Source: Amycolatopsis pithecellobii
GTDB lineage: Bacteria; Actinomycetota; Actinomycetes; Mycobacteriales; Pseudonocardiaceae
Length of the DNA stretch: 47,889 nucleotides
Assembly: GCF_009707865.1 (NCBI RefSeq)
Contig: NZ_WMBA01000060.1
Span: 1 to 47,889 of the forward strand
Reading direction: 5' to 3'
Part shown: positions 41,480-47,889 of the stretch, piece by piece
Layout: every line of letters begins with the position of its first letter
Position numbering within the stretch: the stretch's first letter is position 1
Made by a program: the position numbers and the translations under genes
The notes under the pieces: model-generated
The model's input: the letters and a program-made list of their open reading frames with translations, nothing else
What the model was told of the DNA's origin: nothing
The model's database searches: none

Positions 41480-43048
41480 ATGCCTTTCCGCCGCAGCCGG
41501 TTGCCGGCCGCGCTGGGCCTGGTGCTGTGCCTGCTGATCGCATGCACGCCGGACCAGGTTCCACCGCGACCGCAGCCTTCACCCGTGTCCGACGTCCACG
41601 TACTCGATCGGTTCTACGACCAGAAGCTCGCCTGGGGTGACTGCGCGCCATACGCGACGGAGGCACAGCAGCAGGACGCGTTCCGCGCCAAGGGTGTGGA
41701 GTGCGCGCGGTTGAGCGTGCCGCTGGATTATGCGCGGCCGCAAGGGAAAACGATCACAGTTGGCGTGCTTCGCCATCGCGCGGCCGACCAGCAGGACCGG
41801 ATCGGTTCGCTCGTCATGAACCCGGGCGGCCCCGGTGGTTCGGGGATGGAGGCGGCGGCGCGGCTCGTGCCCGCGGTCGCGAACACGGCGATCGGGCTGC
41901 GGTTCGATCTCGTCGGGTTCGATCCACGCGGAGTCGGCGCGAGCCGGCCGCAGGTGCAGTGCCTGACCGACGCGGAACGCGACGCGGCGCGGGCGAAGCA
42001 TCCCGGCGACGGCACCTCTGTGGAATCGGCCGCGGCGTGGGCGGCGGACGCGCAGGATTACACCGCGAAATGCGTGCAGCGCACGGAAAACGGCGCGGAG
42101 ATGCTGGCCAACATCGGCACCCGGGACGTCGTGAAGGACCTCGACGTCCTGCGGGCCGCGTTGGGGGACCGCAAACTCAGCTATCTCGGTTACTCGTACG
42201 GCACGCAGATCGGTTACAGCTACGCGGAGGCCTTCCCGGCGAACGTCCGGGTCTTGTTGCTGGACGGCGCGATCGACCCGACCGAGGGCGAGATGCAGTC
42301 GCTCGTCGGCCAGGGCGCGGGTTTCGCGCGGGCTTTCGGGCTTTTCGCGGCCGAGTGCGCGAAGCACGCGGGGTGTGGTGTCGGCCCCGACCCGGCGAAG
42401 GCCGTTGCCACCTTTGAAGACCTGACCAGTCCGTTGCCGGCAACCCCGGCGCCGGCGGCGGGCGGTCGCAAGCTGTCCTACGACGACGCGATGACCGGTG
42501 TCGTCGAGGCGATGTACTCGCAGCAGTCCTGGCCGATTCTCAGCACCGCGCTGAACTTGTTGCGTGCCGGGGATGGGAGTCTGCTGCTCAAACTCGCCGA
42601 CGACTACTACGAACGCGGCAGCGATGGCCGGTATTCGTCGCTGCAGGACGCCTACTATGCCGTCCGGTGCGTCGACAACCCGCAAGATCGTGACGCCGTC
42701 GCCGCGACTCACCAGCAGATGCTCGCGGCCGCGTCCTTCCTCGGTGGCGGGCGCCCGGACCAGGGCGAACCCGATATCTGTGCGTCCTGGCCGGTGCCGA
42801 GCACGTCCCGGCCGCACCGCCCGGTCGTGCCCGGGGTGCCGCAGCCGCTGGTGATCTCCACGGTCGACGACCCCGTCACCCCGTACCAGGCGGGGGTGAA
42901 CCTCGCCGCCGAAATGAACGCCGGCCTGCTGACCTACGAAGGCGCGCAGCACACCGCATTCCTGCATGGGGACCGCTGCGTCGACGTCAACGGCCTCGCC
43001 TACCTCGTCGACGGGACACTGCCCCCGCCAGGCACCCGCTGCCCTTAG
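41480..43048 (+). CDS. Hip1/CaeA-like serine hydrolase lipoprotein, copy 2
   Basis: A 522-aa paralogue of the preceding gene with the same layout: a signal peptide with lipobox LLIAC (near 18-22), LVMNPGGPGGSG, nucleophile Ser239 in YLGYSYGTQIG, acid in VISTVDDPVTPYQ and His in EGAQHTAFL. The two proteins align over their full length, so this is a tandem duplication, paralleling Rv2223c/Rv2224c. The gene starts 22 nt after copy 1 and is probably cotranscribed. It has a weak GAGAG upstream of ATG 41480. Its stop overlaps the convergent lipoprotein gene by 4 nt. Substrate is unknown. Confidence 0.9.
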   Translation: MPFRRSRLPAALGLVLCLLIACTPDQVPPRPQPSPVSDVHVLDRFYDQKLAWGDCAPYATEAQQQDAFRAKGVECARLSVPLDYARPQGKTITVGVLRHRAADQQDRIGSLVMNPGGPGGSGMEAAARLVPAVANTAIGLRFDLVGFDPRGVGASRPQVQCLTDAERDAARAKHPGDGTSVESAAAWAADAQDYTAKCVQRTENGAEMLANIGTRDVVKDLDVLRAALGDRKLSYLGYSYGTQIGYSYAEAFPANVRVLLLDGAIDPTEGEMQSLVGQGAGFARAFGLFAAECAKHAGCGVGPDPAKAVATFEDLTSPLPATPAPAAGGRKLSYDDAMTGVVEAMYSQQSWPILSTALNLLRAGDGSLLLKLADDYYERGSDGRYSSLQDAYYAVRCVDNPQDRDAVAATHQQMLAAASFLGGGRPDQGEPDICASWPVPSTSRPHRPVVPGVPQPLVISTVDDPVTPYQAGVNLAAEMNAGLLTYEGAQHTAFLHGDRCVDVNGLAYLVDGTLPPPGTRCP

Positions 43049-43746
43049 CCGGGTGGCGTCGTGGTCGGGGCCGGCGTGTTCAGCCCGGACAAGCCCAGCT
43101 CGAGCATCACGGCGCCCTCGTTCGGTTGCCGCGGCGGTACCTGCACCCACACCCGCACCAGCGTGTGCGGCTCGGCCCGGGTGACCCAGAACTTGACGTC
43201 CACATCGGACCAGATCTGCGGCAGCACCGTGGTGATGACCGCCTGGCTCAGCGTGCCGGTCACGCGGTAGGTCTCGACGCCCTTGACGTCTTCGCGCGTC
43301 TCCGTTTTCAGCCCGGTCGCGCTGGTCAGCAGTTTCGGCAGCCCGCGCCCGGCGGTGAGCAGCGTCGCCGGGTTGTACCCGGCGGGCGCCGGCTGCTGCG
43401 TGCGTATCCCATGCTGATCGGTCAGCACCAGCTGGTTCCCGCTGATCTCGTACCTGAGCTCGAAGCGGTTGGCCGACTCCTGCATGTCCGCCTGGCCGGT
43501 GGAGGTACCGGCGGGCCCGCCGTCGCGACTCGCCCAGCCGGTGACCTCGCGGACGTCGAGCCCGGGCACGCTGCCGCTGATGCTGAAGTCGTAGTGAAAG
43601 CTGCGTACGCCACCGAGCGTCGCGGCCGCGGCGTTGACCAGTTCGCCGGCGTCCGGCAGCGGACCGCGCGTGTCGGGCGAAGACGAGCAGCCACTGGCAA
43701 CGGCCAGAATCAGCAGGAGCACACCCGCGGTGTGGCGCCGGAGCAT
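43045..43746 (-). CDS. LppX/LprAFG-family lipoprotein
   Basis: A 233-aa lipoprotein with signal peptide and lipobox ASGC at about 17-20 (MLRRHTAGVLLLILAVASGC). It then has a soluble beta-rich domain with features of the LppX/LprG fold: SFHYDFSISGSVPGLDV, a run of strands, and SDVDVKFWVTRAEPHTLVRV. Family members bind triacylated lipids and carry them across the periplasm in mycobacteria. ATG at 43746 has TACCGT ending 7 nt upstream and no Shine-Dalgarno, so it may be leaderless. It sits between the convergent hydrolase and the GlxA-type regulator on its own strand. Confidence 0.82.
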   Translation of the reverse strand: MLRRHTAGVLLLILAVASGCSSSPDTRGPLPDAGELVNAAAATLGGVRSFHYDFSISGSVPGLDVREVTGWASRDGGPAGTSTGQADMQESANRFELRYEISGNQLVLTDQHGIRTQQPAPAGYNPATLLTAGRGLPKLLTSATGLKTETREDVKGVETYRVTGTLSQAVITTVLPQIWSDVDVKFWVTRAEPHTLVRVWVQVPPRQPNEGAVMLELGLSGLNTPAPTTTPPG

Positions 43747-43769
43747 GCCGAACACGGTAGCGGGGCCGG

Positions 43770-44720
43770 TCAGGTGCTCGAGAAGGTGCGCCGGTAGGCG
43801 AGCGGTGCGACGCCGATCGAGGCGTGCAGGTGCTGGCGTAACGACGCGGCCGTGCCGAGCCCGGACTCCGCGGCGACGCGGTCCACCGGCAGGTTCGTGG
43901 TCTCCAGCAGGTGACGCGCGTGCAGGACCCGTTGCTGGTTGAGCCAGGCGCGGGCGGACATCCCGGTTTCGGCGCGGAACCGGCGGCTGAACGTTCGCAC
44001 GCTCATCCGCGCATGCTTCGCGAGCGAGTCCAGGTCGAGCGGTTCGCTGAGCCGTTCCAGTGCCCATGCGCGCGTGGCGGCGGTGCTGCCTTCCTCGGTG
44101 GGCAACGGCCGCTCGATGAACTGCGACTGGCCGCCGTCGCGCCATGGCGGCACGACGCAGTACCGCGCCGCCTGGTTCGCGACCGCGCTGCCGTGGTCGG
44201 AGCGGATCACATGCAGGCACAAGTCGACGCCCGCGGACAGCCCAGCCGACGTGAACACGTCCCCGTCGTCGGTGAACAGCACGTCCTCGTCCAACTTCAC
44301 CTCGGGGTACAGGCGACGGAACTCCGCGGCGTGTGCCCAGTGGGTCGTCGCGCGGCGCCCGTCGAGAATTCCGGCGGCGGCGAGGACGAAGGCGCCGGTG
44401 CAGATGGACATCACGCGGGCGCGGGCGGGGATGAGCGCCAGCGCGTCCGCGAGCTTGCCGGACACCGTGCCTTGGTGACGGGGGCCGGTGGCGCGCGTGC
44501 CCGGGATGATCACCGTGTCGGCCTCGGCGAGTACCTCCGGCCCGTGGTCGAACCGGGCCTCGTAGCCGTAGCTGACCCGCACCGGCCGGTTGTCGATCCC
44601 GCAGATCCGCACGTCGTACAGCGCCCGCCCGTCCTTGCGCGCGCTGCGGAACACCTGCGGCGGGATGTTCAGGTCGTAGCCCACGACCTCGGAAACCGCG
44701 AGTACCACTATTCGGTGCAT
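43770..44720 (-). CDS. GlxA-type transcriptional regulator (DJ-1/PfpI plus AraC HTH)
   Basis: A 316-aa regulator. The N-terminal DJ-1/PfpI-like amidase domain (about 1-185) has the nucleophile-elbow Cys in MSICTGAFVLAAAGIL. The C-terminal AraC/XylS HTH domain (about 215-316) contains MSVRTFSRRFRAETGMSARAW-type residues and the second helix GLGTAASLRQHLHASIGVAP. The effector is unknown. ATG at 44720 has AAGAAT 6 nt upstream. It is divergent from the MFS transporter gene, with 70 nt between starts, so it probably controls that gene and itself. Confidence 0.9.
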   Translation of the reverse strand: MHRIVVLAVSEVVGYDLNIPPQVFRSARKDGRALYDVRICGIDNRPVRVSYGYEARFDHGPEVLAEADTVIIPGTRATGPRHQGTVSGKLADALALIPARARVMSICTGAFVLAAAGILDGRRATTHWAHAAEFRRLYPEVKLDEDVLFTDDGDVFTSAGLSAGVDLCLHVIRSDHGSAVANQAARYCVVPPWRDGGQSQFIERPLPTEEGSTAATRAWALERLSEPLDLDSLAKHARMSVRTFSRRFRAETGMSARAWLNQQRVLHARHLLETTNLPVDRVAAESGLGTAASLRQHLHASIGVAPLAYRRTFSST

Positions 44721-44790
44721 GGCCGGATTCTTTCACATATTGGCGCTTCGGCCACTCGATCAACGTCGTGAAATCTCGCAAGCTGGCCGG

Positions 44791-46071
44791 GTGACAACTC
44801 GAACGGGGATGCACCGTGCCTGGCTGGTGGCGTTCGCCGCCTTCGTCGCGCTCGTCGGAGCGGCCGGTTTCCGCGCCGCGCCGAGCGTGCTCATCGATCC
44901 ATTGCACGAGGAATTCGGCTGGTCCACCGCCATGATCTCGTCCGCGGTCTCGATCAACCTCCTGCTCTATGGCCTGACCGCGCCGTTCGCCGCGGCGCTC
45001 ATGGAACGGCTCGGCATGCGCCGGGTCGCCGTCGGCGCGCTGCTGCTGGTCGCCGCGGGCAGTGGGCTGACCGTGTTCATGACCGCGAGCTGGCAACTGT
45101 TGTTGTGCTGGGGCGTGCTCGTCGGCACCGGCACGGGGTCGATGGCCCTTGCGTTCGTGGCCACGGTGACGGGTCGCTGGTTCGTCCGGCACCGCGGGCT
45201 GGTGAGCGGTGTGCTCACCGCGGCGGGCGCGGCCGGTCAGCTGGTGTTCTTGCCGGTCATCGCGATGCTCGCGATGGATCGCGGCTGGCGCTCCGCGTCG
45301 CTTCTGGTCGCCGGTGGCGCACTCGTGGTGGTGCCGATCGTGCTGATCCTGCTGCGTGACCATCCCAGCGAAGTCGGCACGACGGCATATGGCACGACCG
45401 AACCGGAGGAGAAGCCGCCGCCGTCCCGCGGCAGTGCCGCCCGCGCGCTGACCGCACTGCGTGACGCCGCGAAGACCCGCGTTTTCTGGTTGCTGGCAGG
45501 CGGTTTCGCGATCTGCGGGGCATCGACCAACGGCCTCGTCGGCACACATTTCGTGCCCGCTGCGCATGAACACGGTATGCCGCCCACGACCGCGGCTTCA
45601 CTGCTCGCGCTGGTGGGGCTCTTCGACGTCGCGGGCACCATCGCGTCGGGCTGGTTCACCGACCGCGTCGACCCGCGCCGGCTCCTGGCCGGTTACTACT
45701 TCCTGCGCGGAATCTCGCTTTTGCTGCTGCCGCACCTGTTCGCGCCGACGACCGAGCCGCCGATGTGGGCGTTCATCATCTTCTACGGTCTGGACTGGGT
45801 GGCCACCGTGCCGCCGACGGTCGCGTTGTGCCGCGAGCGGTTCGGCATGAGCGGTCCGATCGTCTTCGGCTGGGTGTTCGCCTCGCACCAGATCGGCGCG
45901 TCGATCGCCGCGTACGGCGCCGGCCTCATCCATGACCGGCTGGGCAGCTACGACCTGGCCTGGTATCTCGCCGGCGGGCTGTGTGGCCTCGCCACCCTGT
46001 TCTCGATCGCGATTCCCTCCGTCGGGGCACGGAGAGAACCAGGAAACATGGCGTTAACAAGGCGCGCATAG
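44791..46071 (+). CDS. MFS transporter (monocarboxylate/oxalate-like)
   Basis: A 426-aa major facilitator with 12 predicted helices. The N-terminal half starts WLVAFAAFVALVGAAGFRAAPSV and has ERLGMRRVAVGALLL as the loop 2-3 motif. The second half has the corresponding SGWFTDRVDPRRLLAGYYF. The sequence resembles the MFS branch that includes monocarboxylate transporters, but the substrate cannot be set. GTG at 44791 has CAAGCT 6 nt upstream; ATG at 44809 is an alternative. The divergent GlxA-type regulator is its likely controller. It ends 9 nt before glnA2. Confidence 0.88.
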   Translation: MTTRTGMHRAWLVAFAAFVALVGAAGFRAAPSVLIDPLHEEFGWSTAMISSAVSINLLLYGLTAPFAAALMERLGMRRVAVGALLLVAAGSGLTVFMTASWQLLLCWGVLVGTGTGSMALAFVATVTGRWFVRHRGLVSGVLTAAGAAGQLVFLPVIAMLAMDRGWRSASLLVAGGALVVVPIVLILLRDHPSEVGTTAYGTTEPEEKPPPSRGSAARALTALRDAAKTRVFWLLAGGFAICGASTNGLVGTHFVPAAHEHGMPPTTAASLLALVGLFDVAGTIASGWFTDRVDPRRLLAGYYFLRGISLLLLPHLFAPTTEPPMWAFIIFYGLDWVATVPPTVALCRERFGMSGPIVFGWVFASHQIGASIAAYGAGLIHDRLGSYDLAWYLAGGLCGLATLFSIAIPSVGARREPGNMALTRRA

Positions 46072-46074
46072 GGT
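46069..46074 (+). promoter_or_regulatory. Leaderless-type -10 element before glnA2
   Basis: TAGGGT ends 6 nt before the glnA2 ATG and overlaps the stop codon of the MFS gene. The same arrangement occurs before the RNB nuclease gene (TAGGGT 28213-28218). No -35 at standard spacing was found. Confidence 0.45.
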
Positions 46075-46080
46075 GCGTCC

Positions 46081-47424
46081 ATGGATCGCCAGCAGGAGTT
46101 CGTGCTGCGCACGTTGGAAGAGCGGGACATCCGGTTCGTTCGGCTGTGGTTCACCGACGTTCTGGGGTTTCTCAAGTCGGTGGCGGTCGCCCCCGCGGAG
46201 CTCGAGGGCGCGTTTTCGGACGGGATCGGGTTCGACGGATCGGCCATCGAAGGCTTCGCGCGCGTCTACGAATCGGACATGATCGCCAAGCCCGACCCGG
46301 CCACGTTCCAGGTGCTGCCGTGGGAAACGGAGGAAGGCGGGCACTACTCGGCACGCATGTTCTGCGATATCGCGATGCCCGACGGCTCGCCGTCGTGGGC
46401 CGATCCGCGGCATGTGCTGCGCCGCCAGCTGTCCAAGGCCGGTGAGGCGGGTTTCACCTGCTACGTGCATCCGGAGATCGAGTTCTTCCTGTTGTCCAAG
46501 CTGACCGAGGACGGGACCGAACCCGAGCCCGCGGACAACGGCGGGTACTTCGACCAAGCCAGCCACGCGACCGCGACGCACTTCCGGCGGCATGCGATCG
46601 AAACGCTCGAGGCGATGGGCATCTCGGTCGAGTTCTCCCACCACGAGAACGCGCCCGGTCAGCAGGAGATCGACCTGAGGTACGCCGATGCGCTGACGAT
46701 GGCGGACAACGTGATGACGTTCCGCTACGTCATCAAGGAGGTCGCGCTCACCCAGGGCGTGCGAGCCACGTTCATGCCGAAGCCGTTCACCGCGCAGCCG
46801 GGTTCGGGCATGCACACCCACGTCTCCCTGTTCGAGGGGGACCGCAACGCCTTCCACAATCCCGAGGACCCGTTCGAGCTTTCGGAGACGGGCAAGGCGT
46901 TCGTCGCCGGTCTGCTGCACCACGCGCGGGAGATCTCGGCGGTCACCAATCAATGGGTCAACTCCTACAAACGGCTGATCAGCGGCGGAGAAGCCCCGAC
47001 GACCGTGTCATGGGGCCGTGCCAACCGTTCGGCGCTGGTGCGGGTGCCCAACTATTCGCCGGGAAAGGCGTCCTCGCGCCGGGTCGAAATCCGCACGATC
47101 GACTCGGCGTGCAACCCGTACTTGACGTATTCGGTAGTGCTCGCCGCTGGGCTCAAGGGGATCGAGAAGGGCTACGAGCTGCCGCCGCCCGCCGAGGACA
47201 ACATCTGGTCGCTGACCGACGCCGAGCGCAAGGCGGCCGGGTACGAGCAACTGCCGCAGAACCTCGGTGAGGCGCTGGCGGAGATGGAGCGTTCCGAGCT
47301 GTTGCCCGAAGCACTCGGCGAGCACGTCTACGACTTCTTCCTCCGCAACAAGCGAGTGGAGTGGGACAACTACCGCAGCTCGGTCACGCCGTACGAGCTG
47401 AAGACCTTGCTTCCGGTGCTCTGA
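46081..47424 (+). CDS. glnA2: Type I glutamine synthetase family protein GlnA2
   Basis: A 447-aa class I-type glutamine synthetase. Motifs: GIGFDGSAIEGFARVYESDM (about 48-67, latch region), the metal ligands in EIEFFL and HHENAPGQQEIDLRYADAL (about 191-209), the ATP-binding MPKPFTAQPGSGMHTHVSLF and NRSALVRVP. Length and the C-terminal DFFLRNKRVEWDNYRSSVTP correspond to M. tuberculosis GlnA2 (446 aa), encoded near panB and hip1 as here. The region near 362-372 reads EKGYELPPPAE; whether this Tyr is adenylylated cannot be decided. ATG at 46081 is probably leaderless. The rrn leader begins directly downstream. Confidence 0.95.
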   Translation: MDRQQEFVLRTLEERDIRFVRLWFTDVLGFLKSVAVAPAELEGAFSDGIGFDGSAIEGFARVYESDMIAKPDPATFQVLPWETEEGGHYSARMFCDIAMPDGSPSWADPRHVLRRQLSKAGEAGFTCYVHPEIEFFLLSKLTEDGTEPEPADNGGYFDQASHATATHFRRHAIETLEAMGISVEFSHHENAPGQQEIDLRYADALTMADNVMTFRYVIKEVALTQGVRATFMPKPFTAQPGSGMHTHVSLFEGDRNAFHNPEDPFELSETGKAFVAGLLHHAREISAVTNQWVNSYKRLISGGEAPTTVSWGRANRSALVRVPNYSPGKASSRRVEIRTIDSACNPYLTYSVVLAAGLKGIEKGYELPPPAEDNIWSLTDAERKAAGYEQLPQNLGEALAEMERSELLPEALGEHVYDFFLRNKRVEWDNYRSSVTPYELKTLLPVL

Positions 47425-47554
47425 CCAGGCGTTTCACCGTTAGTGGACCCCCCTGTTCGCAAGGGGTTCCGGCCTGTGTAATCTTTTCTTCGTCGCCAGG
47501 AACACCGAGCGGACGGGGCCCAAAACCCCGGCTGACGGGGCCAGGGTCGGGCGG

Positions 47555-47583
47555 TTGACACCGCGAACCGAACCCGGTAATGT
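47555..47583 (+). promoter_or_regulatory. Main rrn promoter
   Basis: TTGACA is a perfect -35 hexamer, and TAATGT fits the actinobacterial TANNNT -10 at an optimal 17-nt spacing, about 230 nt upstream of 16S rRNA. This is the strongest promoter match in the window. Confidence 0.7.
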
Positions 47584-47697
47584 ACTGCGACGGCCCCGAA
47601 GTGGAGCCGCCAACCACCACTACGATTCAGTAGCGGTAGAGGCAGCCCTTCTTGGGGAAACACAAAGCTTTAAAAAAGAAATGCAGAAACAGCTGCG

Positions 47698-47717
47698 TGT
47701 TGTTTGAGAACTCAACA
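47698..47717 (+). promoter_or_regulatory. boxA-like rRNA antitermination element
   Basis: TGTTGTTTGAGAACTCAACA at 47698-47717 closely matches the conserved TGTTTGAGAACTCAA leader element of actinobacterial rrn operons, used for NusB/NusE-dependent antitermination. Confidence 0.7.
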
Positions 47718-47810
47718 GTGTGCTAGTGAACTAAGCCAGTAGAGCTTTTGTTTTGAACCCCTTTTTTGTGGGTTCCTTTGAGATTGATTTTCGAGTCGAT
47801 CGAACTTGTC

Positions 47811-47889
47811 ATTGTTGGAGAGTTTGATCCTGGCTCAGGACGAACGCTGGCGGCGTGCTTAACACATGCAAGTCGAACGCTGATCCGGT
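47811..47889 (+). rRNA. rrs: 16S ribosomal RNA (5' end only)
   Basis: The sequence ending the window contains GAGTTTGATCCTGGCTCAG, the universal 16S 5' primer site, followed by GACGAACGCTGGCGGCGTGC and TTAACACATGCAAGTCGAAC. Only about 79 nt are inside the window. The exact mature 5' end is taken as ATTGTTGGAGAGTTT by analogy and may shift by a few bases. The 23S and 5S genes are expected downstream. Confidence 0.97.

Larger units (their letters stand above)
47425..47810 (+). promoter_or_regulatory. rrn operon leader region
   Basis: This 386-nt gap holds the ribosomal RNA operon control region. One promoter-like pair is TTGACA (47555-47560), 17 nt, TAATGT (47578-47583). A weaker upstream pair is TTCGCA (47456-47461), 17 nt, TAATCT (47479-47484). 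A boxA-like antitermination element lies at 47698-47717. A hairpin GAACCC (47755-47760)/GGGTTC (47770-47775) with a T-rich loop sits 35 nt before the 16S start. No gene is present. Confidence 0.8.

Noticed and set aside
43747..45573. Apparent N-terminal extension joining the lipoprotein frame to about 600 upstream codons
   Set aside because: The lipoprotein signal peptide at 43746 defines the true start; the upstream part is antisense to the MFS gene and out of frame with the GlxA-type gene.

Overview
This is a stretch of high-GC actinobacterial chromosome, most likely from Pseudonocardiaceae (Amycolatopsis or a close relative). The evidence is strong G/C bias at third codon positions, many GTG starts, frequent ATGA/GTGA stop-start overlaps, an actinobacterial rrn leader, and gene order shared with Mycobacterium. 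No computation or database search was run: family calls come from reading motifs, and statements about M. tuberculosis gene order come from memory.

Layout. (1) 1-5.7 kb: the 3' part of a DUF58 gene, a secreted GH18-type enzyme, a small toxin-antitoxin pair, and a SpoIIM-like/RDD membrane pair. DUF58, SpoIIM and RDD together match the M. tuberculosis Rv3693-Rv3695 neighbourhood. A zinc metallopeptidase follows. (2) 5.7-9.8 kb: a translationally coupled run of two M16 peptidase subunits and a NudC-type Nudix hydrolase, then a YrdB-like membrane protein. (3) 9.8-16.4 kb: gluconokinase, a diverged CobD-like protein, SURF1, a fructosamine-kinase-like protein, a PtpA-like phosphatase with a PH-like partner, Nif3, a zinc-ribbon coiled-coil protein and a fused RNase HI/phosphatase. 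This block is syntenic with M. tuberculosis Rv2236c-Rv2228c. (4) 16.4-18.5 kb: an ArsB/SLC13-type permease, the RNase P RNA gene rnpB, and a repeat-bearing noncoding leader. (5) 18.5-26.8 kb: seven same-strand genes resembling the core of a Gram-positive (MPF_FA, Tn916/pCW3-like) type IV secretion system: two small membrane proteins, a VirB4 ATPase, a VirB6-like channel, a VirB8/TcpC-like protein, a two-domain cell-wall hydrolase and an uncharacterised proline-rich protein. No relaxase, coupling protein, integrase or replication gene is visible. (6) 26.8-35.4 kb: a small SPOR-like protein, a CooC/MinD-type ATPase with a palindromic upstream site, an RNB nuclease/DUF4326/metal-receptor operon, uppP, a CtaG-like gene, panB, a DinB-family protein, a 17-bp-period degenerate repeat tract, and ogt. 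(7) 35.6-47.4 kb: nadE, secA2, tandem Hip1/CaeA-like hydrolases, an LppX/LprG-type lipoprotein, a GlxA-type regulator, an MFS transporter and glnA2. (8) 47.4 kb to the end: an rrn leader with promoter and boxA-like element, and the first ~80 nt of 16S rRNA.

Several transcription units appear leaderless: a TANNNT-type -10 hexamer sits 6-7 nt before the start codon. Convergent genes often overlap at their 3' ends. The main novelty candidate is the orphan type IV secretion-like cluster beside rnpB, which lies inside a block otherwise conserved between Pseudonocardiaceae and Mycobacterium (RNase HI/phosphatase on one side, panB-hip1-glnA2 on the other).
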